A stretch of 64,000 bases of DNA, from contig JANQNQ010000008.1 in assembly GCA_028279515.1 (NCBI GenBank), forward strand, positions 310,001 to 374,000, written 5' to 3'. A model generated the notes under the pieces. The model was given only the letters and a program-made list of their open reading frames with translations. It did not search any database and was not told the origin of the DNA. Within the stretch, counting starts at the first letter, position 1. Every line of letters starts with the position of its first letter. The position numbers were made by a program, and so were the translations under genes. The DNA is from Flavobacteriaceae bacterium (GTDB lineage: Bacteria > Bacteroidota > Bacteroidia > Flavobacteriales > Flavobacteriaceae). Positions 8,253 to 17,631 of the stretch are shown here, piece by piece.

Positions 8253-10787
8253 TTGAACAAAATATTTCTTCGAGGAATTTTAGGCGCAGTATTGGTAACA
8301 GGCATTTGGGGATGTTCTACCAAGAAAGATGGCTTTATCAATAGAACATATCACGCTACTACCACCAAATTCAATGTGCTGTACAATGGGAAAAATGCCT
8401 TAGAGGAAGGTAAGTCTTCCTTGGTCGAGTCTTTTGAAGATAATTACTGGGAAGTACTTCCGGTGGAGCGCATGGAGATCAAAGAAGTAATCGCCCTGCC
8501 AGGCGCCCAAAAGAACCCCAATTTTGAACGTGCTGAAGAGAAGGCAGTAAAAGCCATTCAGAAGCACTCGATGAACATCAAGAACAGACAACGCAATCCA
8601 CAGATCGATGAAGCCTATTTGCTCTTAGGGCAGGCGCGTTATTATGATCAGCGATTTATTCCGGCACTAGAGGCCTTCAACTATATCCTTTACAAATATC
8701 CAGAAAGTGACAAGATCAATGTCGCGAAGGTTTGGAGAGAGAAGACCAACATTCGTTTGGAAAATGAAGAGGTCGCAATCGAGAACCTTCAGCGTTTGAT
8801 GAAACAAGAAAAACTGAAGGATCAAACCTATGCCGATGCGAGAGCTATTATGGCACAAGCATACCTCAATCTCAAAGTTAAGGATACGGCCATTCAACAT
8901 TTAAAAGTTGCGGCGGCCATGACCAAGGATAATGAAGAGAGAGGACGCTATTACTATATCATTGGTCAGCTTTACAATGAACTAGGAGTCAAGGACACAG
9001 CGAATATTGCCTTTCAAAAGGTGATTGACCTAAACCGAAAGACACCTAGGGTTTATATGATCAATGCTTACCTTGAAAAAGCAAAGAATTTCGAGGTCGA
9101 TAGCTTAAGCCGATCGATTTTGTTTGAAACACTTACTGACCTTGAAGAAAATCGCGAAAATCGCCCATTTCTGGATAAGATTTATCGCCAATTGGCCGAA
9201 TTTCATTTAGAAGGAGATTCAGTTGATTTGGCAGTACAATACTTCAACAAATCACTCACCAAAAGTAAGGCCAATAGAGACCGCTTTCTTACCGGACTCA
9301 ACTACGAAAATTTAGCGACCATCAAGTTCGATGACCGCTTATATAGAGATGCTGGGGCATATTATGACAGTACGTTGTTGGTGTTAAAAGAAAATACGAA
9401 AAAGTACCGAAGCTTACGACGTAAGCGCGACAATTTGGAGGATGTGATCAACTACGAAGACGTAGCTGAACGCAATGATAGTATCATGCATTTGGTCAAC
9501 CTTACCGAGCCAGAGCGCGTGATGCTTTTTGAGAAAGTGATCGCTGACCTAAAGGCCGAAGAAGAAGCCGCAAAAAAGGCCGAAGAAGAGGCAGCTGCGA
9601 TTAGAGACAATGAATTTTTCCAAGCAGGAAATACTAGCGGGCCCAATACAGACGGAGGGTTTTATTTCTATAATCCCGTGACCCTTGGATATGGAAAGAA
9701 CGAGTTTCAAAAGACATGGGGTGATCGTCCGCTTGAAGATGATTGGAGGTTGTCTAACAAACAACGTGTGTCAAGAGAAGTGCTCGAAACGTCTCAAGAC
9801 ATAGCCCAAGACGAAGCTAGAGAAGAAAAACGCTTCTCGCTCAGTTTTTATTTAGATAGAATTCCTAAAGACGAACAGGTGATAGATAGCATTGTCAAAG
9901 AACGTGACTTTGCATATTACCAATTAGGACTTATTTATAAGGAAAAGTTCAAGGAGTACGATCTGGCAGCCGAGAAGCTTGAAACGTTGCTTGATAACAA
10001 ACCGGAAGAAAAATTAGTGCTTCCATCCAAGTACAATCTTTATAAGATATATACGACTACCGGAAGCCAAAAAGCAATCGGTGTCAAGAACGACATCATT
10101 AACAATCACCCAGATTCTCGCTACGCCGAAATCTTGTTGAATCCGCAAGTGGTCACCAGTACAGATGAGAACAGTCCAGAGGCAGTATATGCAAAACTGT
10201 TTAGGGATTTCGAGGCACAAGAATACGAGAAAACGATCGATGCATCAGAGGAAGCGATCAAGCAATTTAATGGGGAAGATATTGTGCCCAAGTTCGAGCT
10301 GCTCAAGGCAACGGCAATTGGCCGATTGGATGGGTTAGAAGCGTATAAACAAGCGCTCAACTACGTGGCGCTCAATTATCCGAACAACCCAGAAGGAAAA
10401 GAAGCGCAAGATCGTGTCAATCGTTCGTTGAAGCCGCTTTCTGATAAGACATTGGATACGACAACCGTCAAAGGAAAAGCCAAATTGGTATTTCCGTTTG
10501 AGAAGAAAGAAGATAACAAGGAGGCCATGGCCAAGCTTTCTGAGACCATTGAAATGGCCATCAAAGAATTGCGCTATCTTAACTGCTCAGTTTCAACCGA
10601 TGTGTACGATCGCGAGAAAGTTTTCGTCGTAGTGCACGGTTTTGAAGGAACAGACAAGGCCGAGGGCTTTGCTGAGCTGTTAAATATTAACAAAGACTAT
10701 TTGGTTGATAATGAGAATTTTGTAGTTTTGTCATCCAATTATAAGATCATTCAGGTACACAAAAACCTCAATGAGTATACTAAATAA
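8253..10787 (+). CDS. porW: T9SS/gliding lipoprotein SprE (PorW)
   Basis: 844 residues. The N-terminus is a lipoprotein signal with lipobox GIWGC near residue 21, followed by TKKDGFINRTYHATTTKFNVLYNG, the conserved opening of SprE/PorW. TPR-like helical repeats fill residues about 90-380, a low-complexity Glu/Ala stretch sits near 430-445, and a second TPR-like region follows. In F. johnsoniae SprE is needed for gliding and T9SS secretion, and PorW of P. gingivalis is thought to link outer-membrane and motor parts (family knowledge). The start is TTG at 8253: no ATG is available in frame, and the TTG places the signal peptide correctly. It lies upstream of the bactofilins and ATP synthase genes. 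The four T9SS cargo proteases encoded later in this window would need this system. Confidence 0.9.
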   Translation: MNKIFLRGILGAVLVTGIWGCSTKKDGFINRTYHATTTKFNVLYNGKNALEEGKSSLVESFEDNYWEVLPVERMEIKEVIALPGAQKNPNFERAEEKAVKAIQKHSMNIKNRQRNPQIDEAYLLLGQARYYDQRFIPALEAFNYILYKYPESDKINVAKVWREKTNIRLENEEVAIENLQRLMKQEKLKDQTYADARAIMAQAYLNLKVKDTAIQHLKVAAAMTKDNEERGRYYYIIGQLYNELGVKDTANIAFQKVIDLNRKTPRVYMINAYLEKAKNFEVDSLSRSILFETLTDLEENRENRPFLDKIYRQLAEFHLEGDSVDLAVQYFNKSLTKSKANRDRFLTGLNYENLATIKFDDRLYRDAGAYYDSTLLVLKENTKKYRSLRRKRDNLEDVINYEDVAERNDSIMHLVNLTEPERVMLFEKVIADLKAEEEAAKKAEEEAAAIRDNEFFQAGNTSGPNTDGGFYFYNPVTLGYGKNEFQKTWGDRPLEDDWRLSNKQRVSREVLETSQDIAQDEAREEKRFSLSFYLDRIPKDEQVIDSIVKERDFAYYQLGLIYKEKFKEYDLAAEKLETLLDNKPEEKLVLPSKYNLYKIYTTTGSQKAIGVKNDIINNHPDSRYAEILLNPQVVTSTDENSPEAVYAKLFRDFEAQEYEKTIDASEEAIKQFNGEDIVPKFELLKATAIGRLDGLEAYKQALNYVALNYPNNPEGKEAQDRVNRSLKPLSDKTLDTTTVKGKAKLVFPFEKKEDNKEAMAKLSETIEMAIKELRYLNCSVSTDVYDREKVFVVVHGFEGTDKAEGFAELLNINKDYLVDNENFVVLSSNYKIIQVHKNLNEYTK

Positions 10788-10822
10788 TTGTAACCCCCCC
10801 AAGGGAAAAACCTTATTATTAA

Positions 10823-11236
10823 ATGTTTTCAGAATCTAAAAAAGGAAGAACGGTAGGTGAAACTATCGGACAACCAAACCGCATCGGAAAAAACACCAAG
10901 ATCATTGGTGATATGACTTCACAAGCGGACCTAAGAATAGACGGAGAATTAGAAGGAAGTGTCAAAACTTCTGGTAAAGTGGTCATCGGAAAAGATGGCT
11001 TCATCAAAGGAAAGGTAGAGTGCACCAGCGCAGATGTCGAAGGAAAGTTCTCTGGCGAACTTATTGTAGCCGGAGTGCTAACGCTAAAAGCGGCATCGTA
11101 TGTTGAAGGGGATGTAACCGTAAGCAAGTTGGCCGTTGAGCCAGGAGCTGCGTTTAACGCATCCTGTAGTATGAAGGGAGACGTAAAGCCTCTTAAAGCA
11201 GGTGATAGCCAAAAAAAAGTAGAAAAGACAGCGTAA
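10823..11236 (+). CDS. Bactofilin (polymer-forming cytoskeletal protein), copy 1
   Basis: 137 residues with a central right-handed beta-helix made of short repeats (RIDGELEGSVKTSGKVVIGK, then GFIKGKVECTSADVEGKF, then LTLKAASYVEGDVTV), flanked by short polar tails. Bactofilins self-assemble without nucleotide into filaments that organise the cell envelope. It shares most of its core with the next gene, 83 bases downstream, so this is a tandem duplication. It follows the porW stop by 35 bases. The N-terminal tail (MFSESKKGRTVGETIGQPNR) differs slightly from the copy-2 tail; such tails decide membrane association in studied bactofilins. Confidence 0.9.
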   Translation: MFSESKKGRTVGETIGQPNRIGKNTKIIGDMTSQADLRIDGELEGSVKTSGKVVIGKDGFIKGKVECTSADVEGKFSGELIVAGVLTLKAASYVEGDVTVSKLAVEPGAAFNASCSMKGDVKPLKAGDSQKKVEKTA

Positions 11237-11319
11237 CAACTAAAAACAATACATAAAATACCAAAGAACTTAGCCTATTAGAAAATTTTAAAAGTTAACC
11301 CAAACACCCCCAAATCATT

Positions 11320-11733
11320 ATGTTTTCAGACCGCAAGGACAAAGGCCCTGTTGGAACATCAGGACTAACCAACCGAATCGCTAAAGGAACTTCAATCTCA
11401 GGAGAGATCATCTCTGAAGCCGACTTCAGAATCGACGGACAATTTAAAGGAAACATCAATACCACTGGGAAAGTGGTCATCGGAAAAGATGGTTTTATTG
11501 ATGGAAAAATCGAATGTGTAAACGCCGATATTGAAGGCAAATTTAGCGGCGAGCTGCTGATCTCGAATATGCTGGCTCTCAAAAACACAGCTATGGTAGA
11601 AGGTGATGCAACCATCGGTAAGCTAGCTGTCGAAACAGGAGCGATCTTCAACGCCACCTGTAAGATGAAGGCAGCCGGAGTGATGCCGTTAAAAACTACA
11701 AATGAGCAACAAAAAGCCGAAAAGACCGCTTAA
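11320..11733 (+). CDS. Bactofilin, copy 2
   Basis: Also 137 residues, with the same beta-helix register as copy 1 (RIDGQFKGNINTTGKVVIGK, GFIDGKIECVNADIEGKFSG). Copy-specific differences fall in the N-terminal tail and in the last helical turns. Its 3' end overlaps the AtpZ-like gene by 32 bases, so it is translationally linked to the ATP synthase operon. Two length-matched neighbours with the same fold suggest hetero-filaments or dosage, but this is inference. Confidence 0.9.
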   Translation: MFSDRKDKGPVGTSGLTNRIAKGTSISGEIISEADFRIDGQFKGNINTTGKVVIGKDGFIDGKIECVNADIEGKFSGELLISNMLALKNTAMVEGDATIGKLAVETGAIFNATCKMKAAGVMPLKTTNEQQKAEKTA

Positions 11734-11923
11734 AAAATACGCGATTCTTATTGGTGCCGGACTTCAAATGGGGATAACCATTTACCTCTTTGCATATCTC
11801 GGCAAATGGCTCGATGCCAATTACAATAACGACGAACGACTGTATGTAATTATATGTACATTGTTTGGCGTAGCTGGTTCTATGTGGGTATTGGTGAGGC
11901 AATTAAAAAATCTACACGACTGA
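11702..11923 (+). CDS. AtpZ/AtpI family protein
   Basis: 73 residues with a basic N-terminus (MSNKKPKRPLKK) and two membrane helices; the first carries GAGLQMGITIYLFAYLGKWLD, the pattern of AtpZ/AtpI. Family members precede F0F1 ATP synthase genes and help c-ring assembly or Mg/Ca uptake. The gene overlaps the upstream bactofilin by 32 bases and is followed after 6 bases by the DUF6168-like gene and then the synthase genes. Confidence 0.85.
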   Translation: MSNKKPKRPLKKYAILIGAGLQMGITIYLFAYLGKWLDANYNNDERLYVIICTLFGVAGSMWVLVRQLKNLHD

Positions 11924-11929
11924 TTTGAG

Positions 11930-12331
11930 ATGAGGGGGCTCTTAGTAAAATTCGTCATTGTATTGCTGCTGACCATAGCAATCGTCTTTGCACTTCATCT
12001 GTGGGTACTTCACCTAAAAGAACTTCCACTTTACGATAATAAAATCATACTTTCATACGGGTTGAATGCGCTGCTTGCACTTCTAATCTTTGCTGGAATC
12101 TACTTCTTCATCGAAAAGGTAAAGAACCAAGTGGGCTTCTTATTTATGGCAGGGAGCTTTTTAAAATTCGCCGTGTTTTTCATCGTTTTATTTCCGATCT
12201 ATAAACAAGATGGAGAGATTAATACTATCGAGTTTATGGCGTTTTTTATTCCCTATGTAGCGAGCCTTACCATAGAGACAATTGGAGTCTCTTTATTGCT
12301 TAAAAAAATCGACGAGACAAACGCCTCTTGA
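11930..12331 (+). CDS. Four-helix membrane protein, DUF6168-like
   Basis: 133 residues with four hydrophobic segments and short loops. It sits between the AtpZ-like gene and atpB, the place where AtpI is found in other bacteria, so a role as a synthase assembly factor is likely by position. I believe this is the flavobacterial DUF6168 family but am not certain. No catalytic motif is visible. A strong promoter candidate lies between this gene and atpB, so atpB may also be expressed on its own. Confidence 0.6.
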   Translation: MRGLLVKFVIVLLLTIAIVFALHLWVLHLKELPLYDNKIILSYGLNALLALLIFAGIYFFIEKVKNQVGFLFMAGSFLKFAVFFIVLFPIYKQDGEINTIEFMAFFIPYVASLTIETIGVSLLLKKIDETNAS

Positions 12332-12371
12332 CACCTTCGAAAAAGCTGTAAAAATAAACTACGAAATAGTT

Positions 12372-12400
12372 TTTGTTTTTCATTTAAAACCATACCTTTG
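12372..12400 (+). promoter_or_regulatory. Promoter candidate for the ATP synthase genes
   Basis: TTTG (12372-12375), a 17-base spacer and TACCTTTG (12393-12400) fit the Bacteroidota TTG/TAnnTTTG consensus, with a perfect -7 box. It lies 33 bases before the atpB ATG. Its presence suggests that atpB-E-F-H-A-G can be transcribed separately from the bactofilins. Confidence 0.6.
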
Positions 12401-12433
12401 CACCGTTTTTAAAGCCACTATTATTCTAGTAAT

Positions 12434-13552
12434 ATGCAAAGAAAAATTATAGTAAAAACGCTAACGATTTTACTGCTACTGGTTTCCTTCGTTTCTTTTG
12501 GAAAAGACAATGCTCAAGAAAAAGGGGCGACAAAAGAAGATAGAAAGAAGGAAGTTTCCGAATACGTGAAGCACCACAACTTGGATTCTCACGATTTTAG
12601 TCTATTTTCATACACCGGCGATGACGGTAAACACCACTACATTGGGTTTTCACTTCCTGTGATCCTTTGGTCGGATGGATTACATGTTTTTCCTTCTGGT
12701 AAATTTCATCATGGAGAAGAGGTGGTTGAGTCTAATGGAAAGTATTTTGCATATCACCATGCTAAGATATACGAAACAGATGCTGCCGGTACTTTGACTT
12801 ATGATGAGGAGCACGGAGACCATCCAACCAACGCGATGCCATTAGACCTTTCAATTACGAAAAGTGTCTTCATGATCATCATTACTGGATTATTGATGTT
12901 CTTCATGTTTAGAGCTCTTGGAAGAAGCTACAGCAAAAATGGAGGAATCGCAACAGGAGCTGGACGCTTCATGGAGCCGATTATCCTTTACGTAAGAGAC
13001 GATATCGCGATTCCAAACATTGGAGAGAAGAAGTACAAAAGATACATGCCTTTCTTGTTGACAGTATTCTTCTTCGTTTGGTTCTTGAACTTGTTTGGGT
13101 TGACGCCACTTGGAATCAACGTGACAGGAAACATTGCCATTACATTGTCATTGGCCTTGTTTACATTCTTCCTTACAAACTTCACAGGAACAAAAGACTA
13201 TTGGTTACACATCTTCGATCCTCTTGGCAGCAGTATGCCTTGGATTGCCAAGATACCTTTATACATCATTCTGATCCCAATTGAAATCCTAGGGATTTTC
13301 ATTAAGCCATTCTCACTATTGATTCGTTTGTATGCAAACATGCAAGCAGGTCACATTGTATTGGGAAGCTTGATTGGATTGATCTATATTTTCCAAAACT
13401 GGCTTGGAGGTCCGTTATCATTTGGATTGGCCTTCGCCATCTCATTGATCGAGATATTAGTAGCCTTGCTACAAGCATATATCTTTACAATGTTATCAGC
13501 CTTGTACTTTGGTTTTGCGGCAGAAGAGCATGACCATGCAGAGGCACACTAA
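12434..13552 (+). CDS. atpB: F0F1 ATP synthase subunit a
   Basis: 372 residues. A signal-like N-terminus (residues 1-25) and a periplasmic His/Asp-rich region of about 120 residues precede the usual a-subunit helices, an extension that is typical of Bacteroidota. The essential Arg is in SLLIRLYANMQAGHIVLGSL, followed by the conserved helix LIEILVALLQAYIFTML. Subunit a forms the proton half-channels against the c-ring in the inner membrane. It is the first synthase gene after the promoter candidate, with atpE 32 bases downstream. Confidence 0.95.
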   Translation: MQRKIIVKTLTILLLLVSFVSFGKDNAQEKGATKEDRKKEVSEYVKHHNLDSHDFSLFSYTGDDGKHHYIGFSLPVILWSDGLHVFPSGKFHHGEEVVESNGKYFAYHHAKIYETDAAGTLTYDEEHGDHPTNAMPLDLSITKSVFMIIITGLLMFFMFRALGRSYSKNGGIATGAGRFMEPIILYVRDDIAIPNIGEKKYKRYMPFLLTVFFFVWFLNLFGLTPLGINVTGNIAITLSLALFTFFLTNFTGTKDYWLHIFDPLGSSMPWIAKIPLYIILIPIEILGIFIKPFSLLIRLYANMQAGHIVLGSLIGLIYIFQNWLGGPLSFGLAFAISLIEILVALLQAYIFTMLSALYFGFAAEEHDHAEAH

Positions 13553-13566
13553 TAAAGAATGTTTAA

Positions 13567-13776
<210 letters not shown>

Positions 13777-13788
13777 TCATCCAAGACA

Positions 13789-13825
13789 AAAGGACAGCTA
13801 TAACGGTTGGTTGTAGCTGTTCTTT
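13789..13825 (+). other. Intercistronic stem-loop between atpE and atpF
   Basis: A stem of about 16 bp (5' arm 13789-13804, 3' arm 13810-13825, two G-T pairs) encloses a five-base loop, and only a few T follow it. It resembles a partial terminator or an mRNA-stabilising hairpin placed directly after the c-subunit gene, which would raise c mRNA relative to the downstream subunits. Confidence 0.6.
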
Positions 13826-13867
13826 AAACAGTAAATTAGACATTATACATTATTATATAATAGGAAG

Positions 13868-14368
13868 ATGGAAAAATTAATTAACGAATTTTCACTTGGA
13901 CTTTTTTTCTGGCAAACGTTGTTGTTTCTGTTGCTTCTTTTCTTATTGAGAAAGTACGCATGGAAACCAATCTTAAATGCGGTTAACGAGCGTGAAGAAG
14001 GCATCAAAAACGCCTTGCAATCTGCAGAGAATGCAAAGGAAGAAATGCAAAACCTTCAAGCAGACAACGAGAAGTTGCTAAAGGAAGCACGTCAAGAGCG
14101 TGAGAGCATGCTTAAAGAAGCACGTGAGATGAAGGACAAGATGATTGCTGATGCTAAAGAAGAAGCACAGGTGCAAGCTAGCAAGATGATCAAGCAAGCA
14201 CAAGCAACCATCGAGAGCGAAAAGCAAGCCGCTGTAGCCGAATTAAAGAACCAAGTAGCTACCTTATCTGTTGACATTGCTGAAAAAGTAGTGCGTGGAG
14301 AGCTATCTGACAAAGACAAGCAACTAAAGCTTGTTGAGGATATGCTAGGAGATGTTACCTTAAACTAA
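13868..14368 (+). CDS. atpF: F0F1 ATP synthase subunit b
   Basis: 166 residues: one N-terminal membrane helix (GLFFWQTLLFLLLLFLLRKY) followed by a long, highly charged coiled coil of E/K/A repeats to the C-terminus. It forms the peripheral stalk that links subunit a to the F1 head through delta. It lies 91 bases after atpE and is followed by atpH after 7 bases. Length is standard for subunit b. Confidence 0.95.
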   Translation: MEKLINEFSLGLFFWQTLLFLLLLFLLRKYAWKPILNAVNEREEGIKNALQSAENAKEEMQNLQADNEKLLKEARQERESMLKEAREMKDKMIADAKEEAQVQASKMIKQAQATIESEKQAAVAELKNQVATLSVDIAEKVVRGELSDKDKQLKLVEDMLGDVTLN

Positions 14369-14375
14369 GAACACA

Positions 14376-14912
14376 ATGGCAGGAGCAAGAGCAGCAATAC
14401 GTTACGCAAAAGCAATTTTATCATTGGCCCAGGATCAAAAGGCAGCCGAGGCTGTTGATACTGATATGAAGGCCATCGTTAAAACAATTGCAGATAGTAA
14501 AGATCTGCGATTGATGTTGCAAAGCCCAATTGTAAAATCAGAGCTAAAAAAGAGTGCACTCAAAGAGATTTTCTCTGGTACTAGCAACATCACTCAAGGA
14601 TTGATCGATGTGTTGGCCGAGAACAAGAGAGAATCGCTTTTAGGTACAGTAGCTGAAAAATATATCATCTTATTTGATCAGTTCAAAGGAAGAGAAGTTG
14701 CTTTAGTGACAACCGCAGTTCCGTTGACTGATGATCTAAGAACAAAAGTATTGGCCAAGGTAAAAGAATTGACCGGAAACGACGTAACCATCGAGAACAA
14801 GATCGATGAGAGCATCGTAGGTGGATTCATCCTTAGAGTAGGAGACCTTCAATACAACGCTAGCATCGCTGGCAAACTGAATAATTTAAAGAGAGAATTC
14901 GTAAATAACTAA
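14376..14912 (+). CDS. atpH: F0F1 ATP synthase subunit delta
   Basis: 178 residues, the usual length of delta. The N-terminal helical domain has AIRYAKAILSLAQDQ, and the C-terminal part has the family signature ENKIDESIVGGFILRVGD. Delta joins the b stalk to the top of the alpha3beta3 head. It is 7 bases after atpF and 10 bases before atpA, so it is co-translated with both. Confidence 0.95.
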   Translation: MAGARAAIRYAKAILSLAQDQKAAEAVDTDMKAIVKTIADSKDLRLMLQSPIVKSELKKSALKEIFSGTSNITQGLIDVLAENKRESLLGTVAEKYIILFDQFKGREVALVTTAVPLTDDLRTKVLAKVKELTGNDVTIENKIDESIVGGFILRVGDLQYNASIAGKLNNLKREFVNN

Positions 14913-14922
14913 AGTTTAAAAG

Positions 14923-16500
14923 ATGGCTGAAGTTAAACCAGCTGAAGTATCAGCAATATTAAAAAAGCAACTATCAGGATTTGAAGCAGGAGCTTCATTA
15001 GACGAAGTTGGAACAGTACTACAAGTAGGTGACGGTATCGCCCGTGTGTATGGACTTTCAAACGCTCAATATGGAGAGCTTGTTGAGTTCGAAAACGGTC
15101 TAGAAGGTATCGTTCTTAACCTAGAAGAAGACAACGTTGGTGTTGTATTGTTAGGACCTTCAAAAGAGATCAAAGAAGGTGCTACTGTAAAACGTACACA
15201 ACGTATTGCTTCTATCAAAGTAGGAGAAGAAATGGTAGGACGTGTTGTTGATACACTAGGAAACCCTATCGATGGTAAAGGACCTATCGGAGGGGACCTA
15301 TATGAGATGCCACTTGAGCGTAAGGCGCCAGGGGTAATCTTCCGTCAACCGGTAAACGAACCACTTCAAACAGGAATCAAATCTGTTGACGCGATGATTC
15401 CAATTGGACGTGGACAGCGTGAGTTGGTGATCGGTGACCGTCAAACTGGTAAGACAACCGTTTGTTTGGATACCATTATCAATCAAAAAGAATTCTACGA
15501 TGCTGGTGAGCCAGTATTTTGTATCTACGTAGCTGTTGGGCAAAAAGCCTCTACAGTTGCAGCGATTGCAAAGACTTTAGAAGATAAAGGAGCGATGGCA
15601 TACACAGTAATTGTTGCTGCTAACGCTTCAGACCCTGCACCAATGCAGGTATATGCACCATTTGCTGGTGCAGCGATTGGGGAGTACTTCCGTGATACCG
15701 GAAGACCAGCCTTGATTATCTATGATGACCTTTCTAAGCAAGCAGTTGCTTACCGTGAGGTATCATTGCTACTTCGTCGTCCTCCAGGACGTGAAGCATA
15801 TCCTGGTGACGTATTCTACTTGCACTCAAGATTGTTAGAGCGTGCTGCAAAAGTGATCGCTGATGACGATATCGCAAAAGGAATGAACGACCTTCCAGAA
15901 AGCTTAAAGCCAATTGTAAAAGGTGGTGGATCGCTTACAGCACTTCCAATCATCGAAACACAAGCGGGTGACGTTTCTGCCTATATTCCAACAAACGTAA
16001 TTTCGATTACTGACGGACAGATCTTCTTGGAGTCTGACCTGTTTAACTCTGGTGTACGTCCTGCAATTAACGTAGGTATCTCGGTATCACGTGTAGGAGG
16101 TTCGGCACAGATCAAATCGATGAAGAAGGTAGCAGGTACGTTGAAGCTAGACCAAGCACAGTTCCGTGAGCTTGAAGCATTCGCCAAGTTCGGTTCTGAC
16201 CTTGATGCAGCTACCCTAAACGTAATCGAAAAAGGTAGACGTAACGTTGAGATCTTAAAGCAAGCGCAAAACGATCCATTTACCGTTGAAGATCAGGTAG
16301 CGATCATCTATGCAGGTTCTAAGAACTTGTTGAGAGACGTTCCTGTTGAGAAAGTAAAAGAATTCGAAACTGAATATATCGAGTTCCTAAACGCTAAGCA
16401 CAGAGACGTACTTGATACGTTGAAAGCTGGTAAACTTACAGATGAGGTTATCGATACCCTTACGGCGGTAGCAAAAGACCTTTCTGCAAGATATAAGTAA
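14923..16500 (+). CDS. atpA: F0F1 ATP synthase subunit alpha
   Basis: 525 residues. The P-loop GDRQTGKTT occupies residues 171-179, and the alpha signature [17 protein letters not shown] is present. Alpha subunits carry non-catalytic nucleotide sites and build the F1 head with beta. The codon choice is clearly biased (many CGT Arg, GGT Gly, GTA Val), as expected for a highly expressed gene. It is followed by a 128-base spacer with an inverted repeat before atpG. Confidence 0.97.
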   Translation: MAEVKPAEVSAILKKQLSGFEAGASLDEVGTVLQVGDGIARVYGLSNAQYGELVEFENGLEGIVLNLEEDNVGVVLLGPSKEIKEGATVKRTQRIASIKVGEEMVGRVVDTLGNPIDGKGPIGGDLYEMPLERKAPGVIFRQPVNEPLQTGIKSVDAMIPIGRGQRELVIGDRQTGKTTVCLDTIINQKEFYDAGEPVFCIYVAVGQKASTVAAIAKTLEDKGAMAYTVIVAANASDPAPMQVYAPFAGAAIGEYFRDTGRPALIIYDDLSKQAVAYREVSLLLRRPPGREAYPGDVFYLHSRLLERAAKVIADDDIAKGMNDLPESLKPIVKGGGSLTALPIIETQAGDVSAYIPTNVISITDGQIFLESDLFNSGVRPAINVGISVSRVGGSAQIKSMKKVAGTLKLDQAQFRELEAFAKFGSDLDAATLNVIEKGRRNVEILKQAQNDPFTVEDQVAIIYAGSKNLLRDVPVEKVKEFETEYIEFLNAKHRDVLDTLKAGKLTDEVIDTLTAVAKDLSARYK

Positions 16501-16502
16501 AT

Positions 16503-16621
16503 AGTATTGAGTAATGAGTATTGAGACGAGTTCTTGATACTCTTACTCTTATGTTTAATATAATGCCGTGTATTGTGATTCGGTAGCTGATCTAACTACT
16601 AGCGTCTCAATACTCAATACT
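16503..16621 (+). repeat. Inverted repeat between atpA and atpG
   Basis: The 5' arm (16503-16528) is built from two copies of an AGTATTGAGTA/ATGAGTATTGAGACG-like unit. The 3' arm (16603-16621, CGTCTCAATACTCAATACT) is complementary: 13 perfect pairs (16516-16528 with 16603-16615) and then 7 more across a bulge. The 74-base loop has no open frame. It may be an interspersed intergenic element of this genome. Confidence 0.7.
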
Positions 16622-16628
16622 GAAAAGA

Positions 16629-17489
16629 ATGGCAAACTTAAAAGAAATACGTAACAGAATATCTTCGGTTAAATCAACCATGCAGATTACCAGTGCCATG
16701 AAAATGGTATCGGCTGCAAAGTTGAAAAAAGCACAAGACGCCATCACAGCGATGCGTCCGTATGCTGATAAATTGACCGAACTTTTGCAAGGGCTTAGTG
16801 CTACTTTGGATAGTGATGGAGGAAGCAAGTTTGCAGAGCAACGCGAGGTGAACAAAGTGTTGGTAGTAGCTATTACTTCTAACCGTGGTCTTTGTGGTGC
16901 TTTCAATTCAAACATCATTAAAGAGGGAAATCGCCTTGCATCAGAAGCATATGCTGGTAAGCAAGTTGATTTCGTTACCATAGGTAAAAAAGGAAACGAT
17001 ATCCTTAGTAAATCGAATACGGTAGTTGAAAACAACAACCAAGTATTTGATGATCTTACCTTTGAAAATGTTGCAGCCGTTGCGCAGAAGCTAATGGACC
17101 TATATACTGACGGATCTTACGACAAGATCGAGTTGATATATAACAAGTTCAAGAATGCCGCTACGCAGATTGTTATGACCGAGCAGTTCTTACCAATCGT
17201 TGCTGCTGAGACCGAAGGAAATGTTTCACTCGATTACATCTTTGAGCCATCTAAAGAAGAGATCGTTGAGACCTTGATTCCAAAGTCGTTGAAGACACAA
17301 TTGTACAAAGCCGTAAGAGACTCGTTTGCTTCAGAGCACGGTGCACGTATGACAGCCATGCACAAGGCAACCGATAACGCAGCCGAATTGAGAGATTCGT
17401 TAACGTTAACGTATAACAAAGCAAGACAGGCAGCCATTACCAATGAGATCCTTGAGATCGTTGGAGGTGCCGAAGCATTGAACAACTAA
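16629..17489 (+). CDS. atpG: F0F1 ATP synthase subunit gamma
   Basis: 286 residues. The N-terminal helix has ANLKEIRNRISSVKSTMQIT and MVSAAKLKKAQ, and the C-terminal helix ARMTAMHKATDNAAELRDSL carries the conserved family signature; together these two helices form the rotating central coiled coil. The middle domain has ITSNRGLCGAFNSN. It is the last synthase gene here; atpD and atpC are not in the window, in line with the split arrangement usual in Bacteroidota. A terminator follows at 17522. Confidence 0.96.
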   Translation: MANLKEIRNRISSVKSTMQITSAMKMVSAAKLKKAQDAITAMRPYADKLTELLQGLSATLDSDGGSKFAEQREVNKVLVVAITSNRGLCGAFNSNIIKEGNRLASEAYAGKQVDFVTIGKKGNDILSKSNTVVENNNQVFDDLTFENVAAVAQKLMDLYTDGSYDKIELIYNKFKNAATQIVMTEQFLPIVAAETEGNVSLDYIFEPSKEEIVETLIPKSLKTQLYKAVRDSFASEHGARMTAMHKATDNAAELRDSLTLTYNKARQAAITNEILEIVGGAEALNN

Positions 17490-17521
17490 GGGAATTCGAC
17501 CTCCCTATTTACGAATATATG

Positions 17522-17552
17522 GGCCTCATCATTTGATGAGGCCTTTCTTTTT
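17522..17552 (+). terminator. Rho-independent terminator after atpG
   Basis: A perfect 9-bp stem GGCCTCATC/GATGAGGCC with loop ATTT is followed by a T-rich tract (TTTCTTTTT). It ends the ATP synthase transcription unit 33 bases after the stop. Confidence 0.85.
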
Positions 17553-17631
17553 GCAATAAGCTGGCACAAAAATTGGTATCTTTATAGAAGGAAGATCTGG
17601 TCAATTCGACCAAGACTTAAAATAGAATCAG

